Shown: one piece after another, positions 26,394 to 36,338 of the stretch
How the letters are laid out: every line of letters begins with the position of its first letter
Position numbering within the stretch: position 1 is the first letter of the stretch
Assembly (NCBI GenBank): GCA_913056365.1
Contig: CAJXLT010000002.1
Coordinates: forward strand, 310,001-374,000
Reading direction: 5' to 3'
Length of the DNA: 64,000 nucleotides
Source: an uncultured Paenibacillaceae bacterium
GTDB lineage: Bacteria; Bacillota; Bacilli; Paenibacillales; K13
Translations under genes and position numbers: made by a program
The notes under the pieces: generated by a model
Database searches by the model: none
What the model saw: only the letters and a program-made list of their open reading frames with translations
What the model was told of the DNA's origin: nothing

Positions 26394-27686
26394 CTATTCG
26401 TTGGATTCCCGCCACACTACTTTCCCGTCCACCATCGTCCATACCGGCCATCCGTTCAGCTTCCAACCGGTGAAGGGGGTGTTCTTCCCCTTCGAAGCGA
26501 ACTGCTCTGGATTCACTTCACGCTCTACATCAAGATCCAGGATTGTGATGTCCGCTACTGCTCCTGGCTTCAGCCTTCCAGACTTCAGTCCGAACGCATC
26601 TGCCGGCTTAACCGTCATTCGATCCAGCAGAAATCCGAGCGTCCAGCGTCCGCTCTTCACAAACTTGGTATACATCAGCGGGAATGCAGTCTCTAATCCG
26701 ACAATGCCGAACGGGGCAAGATCCATGCCCTTAGCTTTCTCTTCCTCGCTGTGCGGGGCATGGTCGGTGACGATCATGTCGATCGTGCCGTCCTCAAGCG
26801 CTTCTATCATAGCATGCACATCCCTCGGCGACCGGAGAGGTGGATTCATCTTCCAATTGCCATCCATACCCGGGATATCCTCATCGGACAGCAGCAGATG
26901 ATGCGGACATACTTCTGCCGTTACATGGATACCGACCTTCTTCGCTTGACGGATGAGACGAACGGACTGCTCTGTGCTGACATGGCATACATGATAGTGC
27001 ACGCCAGTCGCTTCAGCGAGCAGCACATCGCGTCCGACATGTATCGCTTCCGATTCATTCGGAATCCCTTTCAAGCCGTGACGCTTGGCGAAAGCTCCGT
27101 CTGTTACCGATGCGCCTTCTACCAGTGTGTCATCTTCGCAATGAGCGATGATTGGCATTCCGAGGCCAGCAGCGTTGCGCATCGCGTCCTTCATCATCTG
27201 CGCGTTCTGAACACCGACACCGTCATCGGTAAATCCGATCGCACCAGCCTGCTTCAATGCGGCGAAGTCTGTCAGCTCGCGTCCCAGCTCATTCTTCGTG
27301 ATACATCCATAAGTAAGCACCTTGGCCAATCCCGCTTGCTTCGCTTGATTATACACAAAATTGACCGTTTCAGGAGTGTCGATCACTGGCCGCGTATTCG
27401 GCATACATGCGATCGTAGTAAATCCGCCTTGAACAGCTGATCTTGCTCCAGTCTCGATCGTCTCCTTATGTTCAAATCCCGGCTCGCGCAAGTGAACATG
27501 CATATCGATCAGACCTGCTGTAACAAGCTTTCCCTTGGCGTCTGTTACTTCATGTCCTGTCGTATCCGGCGCCTCACTCTCTGCGACGATACGCTCCACT
27601 TTGCCGTTCTCGATCCATACATGCTGCTTCGAAATTTGTCTGCTATCGGTGTCATACACATTTCCGTTCAATATCCAATGCCCCAT
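26394..27686 (-). CDS. pyrC: Dihydroorotase
   Basis: A 430-residue type I dihydroorotase (EC 3.5.2.3), closing carbamoyl aspartate to dihydroorotate. The zinc site starts with MHVHLREPGFEHKE, with later ligands in HCEDD and CHVSTEQS, and the catalytic aspartate in VTDHAPHS. Length equals Bacillus PyrC. ATG 27686 is preceded by AGGAGG. Confidence 0.97.
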   Translation of the reverse strand: MGHWILNGNVYDTDSRQISKQHVWIENGKVERIVAESEAPDTTGHEVTDAKGKLVTAGLIDMHVHLREPGFEHKETIETGARSAVQGGFTTIACMPNTRPVIDTPETVNFVYNQAKQAGLAKVLTYGCITKNELGRELTDFAALKQAGAIGFTDDGVGVQNAQMMKDAMRNAAGLGMPIIAHCEDDTLVEGASVTDGAFAKRHGLKGIPNESEAIHVGRDVLLAEATGVHYHVCHVSTEQSVRLIRQAKKVGIHVTAEVCPHHLLLSDEDIPGMDGNWKMNPPLRSPRDVHAMIEALEDGTIDMIVTDHAPHSEEEKAKGMDLAPFGIVGLETAFPLMYTKFVKSGRWTLGFLLDRMTVKPADAFGLKSGRLKPGAVADITILDLDVEREVNPEQFASKGKNTPFTGWKLNGWPVWTMVDGKVVWRESNE

Positions 27687-27752
27687 ACCGTACCTCCTGT
27701 ACTTATTATGCTAGTTGCCTGCGACATTCACTTGTCTTCGTCACTCTATCGG

Positions 27753-29212
<1,460 letters not shown>

Positions 29213-29219
29213 TTAGATA

Positions 29220-29336
29220 CCCACGAAAGTGAGGTGATGCTCCGAAGCTTATTCCTGTTACTTTCGCGGGGCCCGATTCTTACTCCCACGAAAGTGAGGT
29301 GATGCTTCGCAGCTTATTCCTGTTACTTCCGCGGGG
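29220..29336. repeat. Two copies of a 52-bp palindromic element (P family)
   Basis: Copies at 29220-29271 and 29285-29336 begin CCCACGAAAGTGAGGTGATG and end in a GTTACTTYCGCGGGG arm. The ends pair as CCC-CGAAAGT with ACTTTCG-GGG. They lie in the pyr mRNA between the attenuator terminator and the pyrR ribosome site. The same family occurs at 46800-47010. Confidence 0.9.
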
Positions 29337-29337
29337 C

Positions 29338-29500
29338 AATAAAAAACTCCTTACCCAGAGGGCAAGGAGCCGGCGCGCCGAATGTATGCAGAGAGCACCT
29401 ATCCCGATCTGGCCATAACGGCACCTTCGATAGGCTTCTGCTGCATCCTATATATCAGTTCGGTCACCTTTCCAGCCTCACGGGACTGTCATTAAAGGTT
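29338..29500 (-). promoter_or_regulatory. PyrR-binding leader and attenuator of the pyr operon
   Basis: The leader contains the PyrR-binding hairpin CAGTCCCGTGAGGCTG (29473-29488), preceded by TTTAATGA and followed by GAAAGG, very close to the Bacillus pyr binding loops. The terminator is a GGCTCCTTGCC/GGTAAGGAG stem with TTTTTT (29338-29369). The sequence between can form the competing antiterminator. High UMP should favour termination. Confidence 0.92.
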
Positions 29501-29516
29501 CAAGCTATTTAAGTGG

Positions 29517-29545
29517 ATTATGCCACTTTCGACAAGAGAAGTCAA
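29517..29545 (-). promoter_or_regulatory. SigA promoter of the pyr operon
   Basis: Minus strand -35 TTGACT (29540-29545), 17-base spacer, -10 CATAAT (29517-29522). Transcription would begin near 29510, just ahead of the PyrR-binding hairpin. Confidence 0.85.
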
Positions 29546-30071
29546 CTTCTTTTTCAAATACACAGTTATATGCCCACAGTACGTTAGATATGGTAAGATG
29601 GACTTGGCAATTCAGATCTTTGTGAGAATGAATGATGATTTAGTCCCAAGCTTGTTGATTGGTTGCTGCCGATCGACCTTGCCCATGTGACCGTAACAGT
29701 TCGATTCGATTAGCTAGTTCAGTTATTCTTTCTGCTAACCAGAGCTACTCTTGCTGCACCAGATACAATTACCTACCCAGCAGATTTCGAGCAGATAAGT
29801 CGTAACGAGAATAACTGCAAAATGTGCAGGCTTGGAGCGTACACAATAGATGATTTCCCACAATTCCTGCGAATCTACATCTTTGTATTCGGATAATCAT
29901 CGGTTTAGGCGGTTTACGCTTCAAAAGGATGTATATTCGCAGGCATTCTCAACTTAGCGGCACATTTGGTGAGAAAGCCTGCACGATCGCAGGAATTTCC
30001 CTGCACCCATACATTGACCTTCTACACGCCCCACCAAATTACAATACAAGCTTATAACGAGGTGTTCGAAT
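29546..30071. other. Intergenic region between divergent pyr and patA units
   Basis: About 520 bases without a convincing gene or RNA. It separates the minus-strand pyr promoter from plus-strand patA. A TTGACC at 30014 with TACAAT at 30040 is a possible patA promoter but the 20-base spacer is too long for confidence. Confidence 0.5.
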
Positions 30072-31238
30072 ATGACAGTAAACTTGGAACAGCACATCCG
30101 TTCGGAGGTGCGCAGCATCGAAATTTCAGGCATTCGCAAGATGGCGAATCGTGTCGCCCAGTATGAGAATGTGCTCTCGCTCACGCTTGGACAACCAGAC
30201 TTCCCTACGCCTGGACATATTATAGGAGCCGCCAAGCAGGCGATGGATGCAGGACATACCTTGTATACACCAAACGCCGGAATGCCGGCTCTGCGCCAAG
30301 CCGCTGCATCGTACTTGCATGACAAATACGGACTTGCGTATGATCCCGATCACGAATGCATCGTAACGTCAGGTGCGAGTGAGGCTATAGACATTACACT
30401 GCGCACTATATTAACGCCCGGCAGTGAAGTCGTTCTACCAGCACCAGTATACCCTGGATATGAGCCGATTATTAGAATGTGCGGCGCAACACCGGTACAT
30501 GCGGATATTACAGGCAGCGGATTCAAGCTGACCGCAGACGTGCTTGAACCGTTACTGACTGCCCGTACTCGCTGTGTCATTCTCGCATCACCCTCCAATC
30601 CTACTGGCTGTATGCTTACGGAACAGGAATTAAGTGAATTAAGCGCATTGCTGGACAACCGCGACATCTTCGTCTTATCGGATGAAATCTACAGCGAGCT
30701 AGTGTTTGACGGGGCACACACTTCGATTGCTTCGAATGCGGCGATGCGCGAGCGGACAATCGTAATCAACGGTCTGTCGAAATCTCATTCCATGACAGGC
30801 TGGCGAATTGGCTTCGCATTTGCACCGGCCTATCTTGCCCAACATATTATCAAAGTTCACCAGTACAATGTCACGTGCGCCAGTTCGATTAGCCAGCATG
30901 CTGCACTTGCCGCAGTTACGAACGGCCGTAACGATGCTGAACCGATGCGGGAAGCGTATGGCGAACGAAGAAACTATATCTATGATCGCTTAACAACTAT
31001 GGGAATTGACGCAATCAAGCCGCAAGGCGCCTTCTACATCTTCCCGTCGATTGCCAAGTTCGGACTTGATGCTGAAACATTCGCTTACCGTCTCTTAGAC
31101 GAACAGCATGTAGCCGTCGTCCCAGGCAGTGCATTCAACCCGTACGGCGATCATTATATTCGACTATCCTACGCATGCGGGATGGATACGCTGGAAGCGG
31201 CACTCGACCGAATAGAGACTTTCATACGAAAGCTATAA
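30072..31238 (+). CDS. patA: N-acetyl-L,L-diaminopimelate aminotransferase
   Basis: A 388-residue fold type I aminotransferase. Lys237 in NGLSKSHSMTGWRIG holds PLP; N176-P177, Asp204 and Tyr207 (VLSDEIYSEL) are the usual cofactor contacts. From the N-terminal ISGIRKMANR to the HQYNVTCASSISQ block it closely follows Bacillus PatA as I recall it. It makes N-acetyl-L,L-diaminopimelate from the keto intermediate in the acetylase branch. The partner enzymes DapL and DapH lie beside it on the opposite strand. ATG 30072 has AGGTG upstream. A generic aspartate aminotransferase is the alternative, less likely given the neighbours. Confidence 0.93.
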   Translation: MTVNLEQHIRSEVRSIEISGIRKMANRVAQYENVLSLTLGQPDFPTPGHIIGAAKQAMDAGHTLYTPNAGMPALRQAAASYLHDKYGLAYDPDHECIVTSGASEAIDITLRTILTPGSEVVLPAPVYPGYEPIIRMCGATPVHADITGSGFKLTADVLEPLLTARTRCVILASPSNPTGCMLTEQELSELSALLDNRDIFVLSDEIYSELVFDGAHTSIASNAAMRERTIVINGLSKSHSMTGWRIGFAFAPAYLAQHIIKVHQYNVTCASSISQHAALAAVTNGRNDAEPMREAYGERRNYIYDRLTTMGIDAIKPQGAFYIFPSIAKFGLDAETFAYRLLDEQHVAVVPGSAFNPYGDHYIRLSYACGMDTLEAALDRIETFIRKL

Positions 31239-31385
31239 CCGCATTCATTCCATATTCCTAATATCCGTTGTGAAAAAAAGGACTCAGTTGCGGCTGCCAG
31301 CGGTGGAGCAATACTATGTGCTCGATCATGCTTCCATCGGTCGAATCAGAAAAAAGAAATGCTTCCCAACGGGAAGAGCAAAAAA

Positions 31386-31429
31386 AGGTGCTCGATCACG
31401 CTTTCCAGCGGATGGAGCACCTTTCTTTT
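31386..31429 (+). terminator. Intrinsic terminator of patA
   Basis: GGTGCTC pairs with GAGCACC, followed by TTTCTTTT. A diverged copy of the stem sequence (GTGCTCGATCATGCTTCC) lies about 70 bases upstream. Confidence 0.88.
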
Positions 31430-31479
31430 GTAGATATATCCCAATCGCTCACCGGGCATCAGTACATCGCTGCAACAAC

Positions 31480-32616
31480 CTACTCGTCACTTGCAGACTT
31501 AGCCGTCAAATAGCGGGTAACTATAGAGATCGCAACCTCAATAGCGTCCTCGCTCGGTTCGATCTTACTGTGATGCAGCCCGTAAGGGGTATCCACGCCT
31601 AGCCAGAACATAAATCCCGGAATTTCCTTCAAGAAGTAGCCGTAATCCTCACCTGTCATCGCTTCCGTGCATTCGACGAGCGTGGCACAATTACTCTCCT
31701 GCACCCAGTTCATGAATGCAGCTGTCTCATCGTGTGCGTTGTATACTTGATGGTAATTAGCCCCGTAGTCCAATTCTGTTCGAATGCCGAAGCCAGTCTC
31801 CACACCGCGCAGCATCGCTTCTACACGACCCTTCACCTCATTCATAGCCTGTTCAGACAATGTGCGAATCGTACCTTCGAGGCGAACGCGTTCAGCGATT
31901 ACATTTTGCCGGACTCCACCGGTAATCTTGCCAAGTGTAATGACAGCAGAATCGAGCGGATTCACGTTGCGCGACACGATCGATTGTAGCTGCACAATCA
32001 GATTCGCCGCAGCAATCATCGCATCGTTCGCTTGATGTGGGAACGCGGCGTGTCCGCCTGTGCCAATCACGTCGATGAACAGCTCTGACGTATTCGCGAA
32101 TAAGATCCCCGGACGTGTCGCTACTGTACCTACTGGATACTCCGGCGCAATATGCAGCGCCATAATGAAATCTGGCCGCCATGCTGCGAATGGTTCGCTC
32201 GCCATCATCGGCGCAGCGCCGCCAGGTCCTTCTTCAGCGGGTTGGAACACAATGAGCACATCATCTTCCAACGGGTGACTTGCGAAGTGTTCAGCTACTC
32301 CGAGCGCTACGGTCGTATGCATATCATGCCCGCATGCATGCATATATCCAGGGTGCTGGGAGCGGAACGGGTACGAAGTCTCTTCTTCAATTGGCAGTCC
32401 GTCCATATCTGCACGATAAGCAAGAATTCGCTTATCTCCGCTTCCGGTTCCTCGAATCAGCGCCAGCACGCCTGTTCGCCAGGTTTGTACCTCCAGATGC
32501 TCTTGCGGCAATTTCGCGAGAAAATCAAGTACGAACGCCTGCGTCTTAAATTCCTCGAAGCCAGGCTCCGGGATTTGATGCAGCTGTCTGCGTATGTCGA
32601 TATAGGCGCTTCCCAT
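31480..32616 (-). CDS. dapL: N-acetyldiaminopimelate deacetylase
   Basis: A 378-residue M20-family metallohydrolase. [16 protein letters not shown] and [14 protein letters not shown] give the metal and catalytic residues, and [16 protein letters not shown] is the dimerisation-domain motif. It releases acetate from N-acetyl-diaminopimelate, the last step of the acetylase branch (Bacillus YkuR), giving L,L-diaminopimelate for lysine and peptidoglycan. ATG 32616 has GGGGAGGA upstream; an upstream extension to 32697 lacks a ribosome site. Symbol naming varies; some call dapL an unrelated aminotransferase. It lies 207 bases downstream of dapH. Confidence 0.93.
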   Translation of the reverse strand: MGSAYIDIRRQLHQIPEPGFEEFKTQAFVLDFLAKLPQEHLEVQTWRTGVLALIRGTGSGDKRILAYRADMDGLPIEEETSYPFRSQHPGYMHACGHDMHTTVALGVAEHFASHPLEDDVLIVFQPAEEGPGGAAPMMASEPFAAWRPDFIMALHIAPEYPVGTVATRPGILFANTSELFIDVIGTGGHAAFPHQANDAMIAAANLIVQLQSIVSRNVNPLDSAVITLGKITGGVRQNVIAERVRLEGTIRTLSEQAMNEVKGRVEAMLRGVETGFGIRTELDYGANYHQVYNAHDETAAFMNWVQESNCATLVECTEAMTGEDYGYFLKEIPGFMFWLGVDTPYGLHHSKIEPSEDAIEVAISIVTRYLTAKSASDE

Positions 32617-32709
32617 GACTAATATCCTCCCCAATGTTCCAAAATGATGATCATTCGAATTGGTACACGAATGCCTGCAACAGCTAACAAGAAGCATACA
32701 TGAGAATGA

Positions 32710-32822
32710 GGGCCGCTTTCTTCGAATAAGAGAGCGGCCCGCGTATTGGATTCCACACTATGAAGTCTGTTTCATTCAGAGAGCCTCGGAACCCCTGTTC
32801 ATTGCGCAATCCATCATAGTGT
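32710..32822 (-). other. Two hairpins between dapH and dapL
   Basis: ACACTATGA (32755-32763) and TCATAGTGT (32814-32822) form a perfect 9-bp inverted repeat that starts two bases after the dapH stop. A second stem, GGGCCGCT/AGCGGCCC (32710-32740), follows. Neither has a good T-run, so they look like processing or mRNA-stability elements, or a weak attenuator before dapL. Confidence 0.55.
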
Positions 32823-32823
32823 A

Positions 32824-33522
32824 TTACTTCAAGCTGCGCAGACCTTCAATGAGCATCGTCTTCGATTTCGTCTTGTCATCAACTGTCTTGATCACCTTCG
32901 CCGGAATACCTGCTACTACAGAATTGGCCGGTACATCTTCGATGACAACAGCGCCAGCTGCTACAACGGAGCCCTTGCCGATGCGTACCCCTTCCAGTAC
33001 AACAGCATTCGCACCGATGACGACATCGTCTTCAATCGTGACCGGCTGTGCGGAAGGCGGTTCAATGACCCCTGCCAGAACAGCTCCTGCACCGATATGA
33101 CACATCTTGCCGACTTGCACTCTGCCGCCAAGGGTAGCATTCATATCGATCATGGTGCCTTCACCAATATTGCAACCGATATTAATGACTGCTCCCATCA
33201 TGATTACAGCATTGTCGCCAATTTCTACTTTATCGCGAATAACAGCACCTGGTTCAATACGCGCGTTAATCCCCTTCATGTCAAGCAACGGAATGGCCGA
33301 ATTGCGGCGATCCGACTCAATCTCATAATACTGAATGGAGGAGCCTGCACCTTCCAATAACGGCTGAACGTCAGCCCAATCTCCGATCAGGACGCCGCCG
33401 TCGCCAAAGTCAAACACCTTGACTGCTTCCGACTCCGCCACTGTTCCCTTATAGTATACCTTCACCTGCGTTGTTTTCTTGCTATTCTTGATAAGATTAA
33501 TGACTTCCATCGTTTGATCCAT
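32824..33522 (-). CDS. dapH: Tetrahydrodipicolinate N-acetyltransferase
   Basis: A 232-residue left-handed beta-helix acyltransferase (EC 2.3.1.89). Hexapeptide repeats run from about 88 to 200 ([59 protein letters not shown]). It uses acetyl-CoA and starts the acetylated route to diaminopimelate. The family signature VIEPPSA distinguishes it from the succinylase DapD. ATG 33522 has AGGAGG upstream, and a SigA promoter lies directly ahead in the 3' end of the rluD-type gene. Confidence 0.96.
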   Translation of the reverse strand: MDQTMEVINLIKNSKKTTQVKVYYKGTVAESEAVKVFDFGDGGVLIGDWADVQPLLEGAGSSIQYYEIESDRRNSAIPLLDMKGINARIEPGAVIRDKVEIGDNAVIMMGAVINIGCNIGEGTMIDMNATLGGRVQVGKMCHIGAGAVLAGVIEPPSAQPVTIEDDVVIGANAVVLEGVRIGKGSVVAAGAVVIEDVPANSVVAGIPAKVIKTVDDKTKSKTMLIEGLRSLK

Positions 33523-33558
33523 TATTATGTACGCCTCCTAGTCCAATATGATACTTGC

Positions 33559-33588
33559 ATTATACCTTACCCGTCACCCAGTTCTCAA
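33559..33588 (-). promoter_or_regulatory. SigA promoter of dapH
   Basis: Minus strand -35 TTGAGA (33583-33588, within the end of the pseudouridine synthase gene), 18-base spacer, -10 TATAAT (33559-33564), about 35 bases ahead of the dapH start. Confidence 0.75.
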
Positions 33589-34503
33589 TATGTGAAGCAG
33601 CTCTTGCATGTCAGCTGGCATGTCTGCATGAAATACTAACTGCTCCCCAGTTGCCGGATGTTTGAAGCCTAGAACTGCCGCATGCAGCGCTTGACCGTTC
33701 ATCTTCATTCCTTTGCTGCGCCCGTATACGGGATCACCGACTAGCGGGTGATCGATAAATTTCATATGTACGCGTATTTGGTGGGTTCGCCCTGTTTCCA
33801 GCTGAAGCTCCAACAGCGCATAATCAGCGAACTGTTCAGCAACGATGAAGTGTGTCACCGCATGCTTCGCGTTCTTGTCTGTGACGCGATACAGCTTGCG
33901 ATCCTCTATCGAACGGCCGATCGGCGCATCGACTGTTCCTTCCTTATGCGACAGGACGCCATGTACGATCGCCATATACTTGCGCACAACCGAATGCTCC
34001 TTCAGCTGCGCAGACAGTGAGGCATGCGCCCTGTCATTCTTAGCAGCCATAATCAAGCCGGATGTGTCCTTATCAATACGGTGTACAATACCAGGCCGCA
34101 TCACACCGCCGATACCGGACAGGTCGTTGCAATGATGCAGCAGCGCATTCACCAAGGTGCCGTTCGGGTGTCCGTAAGAGGGATGGACGACCATTCCTCG
34201 CGGCTTGTTGACGACAATAACGTCTTGGTCCTCATAGGCGACATCTAACGGAATATTCTCCGGCAACGCATCGATATCCTCCGGCACTGGTACAACAATC
34301 TCCACACTGTCCCCTTGGGTAAGCTTGTAGTTACTCTTCACCGATTGACCCTGTACCGTAACTGCACCTTCCTTGATCCACTGTTGAACTTGGGAACGGG
34401 AATAGCGTTCTTCCAATCTCGCTGCAATCGCCTTGTCAATACGGTCGCCCGTCTCGTCCGCAGTCGATTCCCAAGCGTAGCTCTCCAGCTCTTGCTCATC
34501 CAT
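33574..34503 (-). CDS. RluA/RluD-family pseudouridine synthase
   Basis: A 309-residue enzyme that converts uridine to pseudouridine in RNA, probably in 23S rRNA (Bacillus YlyB position beside lspA). The N-terminal S4 RNA-binding domain (about 20-75) precedes the catalytic domain; Asp144 in HRIDKDTSG is the nucleophile. ATG 34503 overlaps the end of lspA by eight bases, so it is translated with lspA. Confidence 0.93.
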   Translation of the reverse strand: MDEQELESYAWESTADETGDRIDKAIAARLEERYSRSQVQQWIKEGAVTVQGQSVKSNYKLTQGDSVEIVVPVPEDIDALPENIPLDVAYEDQDVIVVNKPRGMVVHPSYGHPNGTLVNALLHHCNDLSGIGGVMRPGIVHRIDKDTSGLIMAAKNDRAHASLSAQLKEHSVVRKYMAIVHGVLSHKEGTVDAPIGRSIEDRKLYRVTDKNAKHAVTHFIVAEQFADYALLELQLETGRTHQIRVHMKFIDHPLVGDPVYGRSKGMKMNGQALHAAVLGFKHPATGEQLVFHADMPADMQELLHILRTG

Positions 34504-35005
34504 CGGGCTTCAATTCCTTTCCTTCCCTTCGCCAGTCCAAGATTGCGTCGACGAATATGAATGCAACGCCAACGACAATCGCAGCATCTGCGACATTGAA
34601 AATTGGATACGTATAATCTACAGCTTTGCCAAGCAGATCGAACATAAATCGGAATTGGAAAAAGTCAACGACTTCCCCAGCCAATAGCCGATCAATAAAA
34701 TTCCCTAGCGCACCGCCTAGTACGAGTGATAATGCAACAGGCAGCATCCGCTTTCCTTGTGAGACGCTTTTCAGCATATACCATATGATTCCAATCACAA
34801 CGATAACTGTTATGATTACAAAGAACCATCGCTGGTTCTGCAAGATGCCGAATGCAGCGCCTTTGTTGCGATGCGAGGTCAATGTGAAGAAATGACCAAG
34901 CACTGTAATTCGTTCCCCAATGACCATCGTTTCCTTAACAATCCACTTCGTAAGTTGATCCACGGCAAATACGAACGCTGCGATGATCCATAACCACTTT
35001 TTCAA
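34496..35005 (-). CDS. lspA: Signal peptidase II (lipoprotein signal peptidase)
   Basis: A 169-residue membrane aspartyl protease with four membrane segments. It removes signal peptides from diacylated prolipoproteins. Catalytic aspartates are in GNFIDRLLAGEVVDF and FNVADAAIVVG. The start chosen is TTG 35005 (then KKWLWII), ten bases after AGGAGG; the ATG at 35035 would place that ribosome site inside the gene. Lipoproteins it may process include the adaptor and solute-binding protein at 13-19 kb. Confidence 0.93.
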   Translation of the reverse strand: MKKWLWIIAAFVFAVDQLTKWIVKETMVIGERITVLGHFFTLTSHRNKGAAFGILQNQRWFFVIITVIVVIGIIWYMLKSVSQGKRMLPVALSLVLGGALGNFIDRLLAGEVVDFFQFRFMFDLLGKAVDYTYPIFNVADAAIVVGVAFIFVDAILDWRREGKELKPDG

Positions 35006-35173
35006 AATCCGGTCGCCTCCTGTTCCATCGCTCATTGTATCACAGCCTGTTCAGCTTCGTCCATTGACCGTCCAATACAAGGTTGGCAATGGCTTATGTA
35101 CAAGGAATTACCGCGGTAAAAAAAATGTCCGTCGAGTAAGCTAATCATGAGGATCGAAAGGAGCTGAGCTACT

Positions 35174-35905
35174 GTGTCCCACTTAACAAAGCATCAGATC
35201 GACCTACTGCGCGAGAAGCTAAATGAACAATACCGAGAAGCCGAAGAGCTGCTTGCCGCTAACGATCACTATGGAATGGGGCACGCCGCGCAATATATGA
35301 CCCAAGAGTTGTCGGCTTATGACAATCATCCTGGTGATCTTGCAAGTGAGCTGTATGAACGGGAGAAGGATATAGCCTTGAACGAGCATACCGAGCTCCA
35401 TCGAATTGCGGTTCGTGAGGCGCTGGAGCGTATGGAGAAAGGTTCTTATGGCGATTGCGTAACATGCGGGCAAGCGATTCCTTACGAGCGCTTAGTTGTT
35501 GTGCCTGCTACACGATTTTGTATAGAGCACGCCGAACATGACACATCGCATCGCAGACCGATTGAAGAATCGTTCCTGCAGCCTCCTTTCGGACGTTCCA
35601 GTCTCGATGAACGGGAAGATCAAACCGAATTCGACGGTGAAGATGCCTGGCAGATCGTCTCCGAATGGGGAACGTCGAACAGTCCAGCACTTGCCGAAAA
35701 CCGAAATATGGACAATTACAATGAATCAGAATTTGAGGAAACCGATCATGAAGGCTATGTCGAATCGATTGAAAGCTTCCTCGCTACCGATATTACAGGA
35801 CGTTATATTTCCGTTGTGCGAAATGATGAATACCGCTCCTATATGGACAATCTTGAAGGAGATCATGGGCTTGAATCTAATCCGGAAGAGAATGAGCTGT
35901 CTTAA
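35174..35905 (+). CDS. yteA: YteA/TraR/DksA-like sporulation-type protein
   Basis: A 243-residue protein with an N-terminal helical hairpin (about 5-90) and a DksA-type finger CVTCG...FCIEH (Cys95, Cys98, Cys116, with His119 where canonical fingers have a fourth Cys). The acidic C-terminal half holds the YteA-family pattern. Homologues in Bacilli are general stress or sporulation proteins of unclear role; binding to RNA polymerase is only suggested by DksA similarity. Start GTG 35174, AAAGGAG ten bases upstream. Its stop overlaps the stop of the opposite gene by three bases. Confidence 0.85.
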   Translation: MSHLTKHQIDLLREKLNEQYREAEELLAANDHYGMGHAAQYMTQELSAYDNHPGDLASELYEREKDIALNEHTELHRIAVREALERMEKGSYGDCVTCGQAIPYERLVVVPATRFCIEHAEHDTSHRRPIEESFLQPPFGRSSLDEREDQTEFDGEDAWQIVSEWGTSNSPALAENRNMDNYNESEFEETDHEGYVESIESFLATDITGRYISVVRNDEYRSYMDNLEGDHGLESNPEENELS

Positions 35906-36237
35906 TAATAGCTGCGCCGTCCATCCAATTGATTCTGAACGATCTCAATAATATCTGCGATATAGTCACCAATGATCGGAATATCCAACGCGCCAAGCGC
36001 GCGTAAAAAATACAAAAGTGTAATCATGAATACGGTGAACCCAATCGCCACCCCAACACCCCTGGCGATACCGGCCAATAAGTTGCGAAACAACAGCTTG
36101 CCCGGTCGATTCATCAGCTCTACGTAATCGGCAATGTCGGTCTTCTCCAAGTGAATCGCTATTTTCTTCACTCGTTCATCAATTGCGTTCAAGGTGGATG
36201 TCCACGGCTTATCTGGCTCACTGTTATTGTTCATCAT
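35902..36237 (-). CDS. DUF5665-type membrane protein
   Basis: A 111-residue protein: a soluble helical N-terminus (to about 45), one or two membrane segments (GVAIGFTVFMITLLYFL), then PIIGDYIADIIEIVQNQLD. It matches the DUF5665 pattern as I recall it. Function unknown. It follows ileS in the same direction behind a hairpin. Confidence 0.8.
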   Translation of the reverse strand: MMNNNSEPDKPWTSTLNAIDERVKKIAIHLEKTDIADYVELMNRPGKLLFRNLLAGIARGVGVAIGFTVFMITLLYFLRALGALDIPIIGDYIADIIEIVQNQLDGRRSYY

Positions 36238-36253
36238 AACCCCCTAAGACACA

Positions 36254-36281
36254 GAGAACGAGCGCTTAGCGGCTCGTTCTC
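36254..36281 (-). terminator. Hairpin after ileS, possible weak terminator
   Basis: GAGAACGAGC pairs perfectly with GCTCGTTCTC around an 8-base loop, about 57 bases past the ileS stop. The T-run is weak, so the DUF5665 gene may be reached by read-through. Confidence 0.5.
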
Positions 36282-36338
36282 GTTCTTGTATTCTAATATA
36301 TCCCGTCAAGGGACTGTTCATGAGTGTGGTATGAACTT

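Noticed and set aside
29220-29336. P-family repeats as a CRISPR array
   Set aside because: The units are palindromic over 52 bp, the gaps are short and similar rather than unique spacers of one length, and no cas gene is near.
29546-30071. Hidden gene or RNA in the pyr-patA gap
   Set aside because: Frames are short and interrupted, no ribosome site or stable conserved fold is visible.
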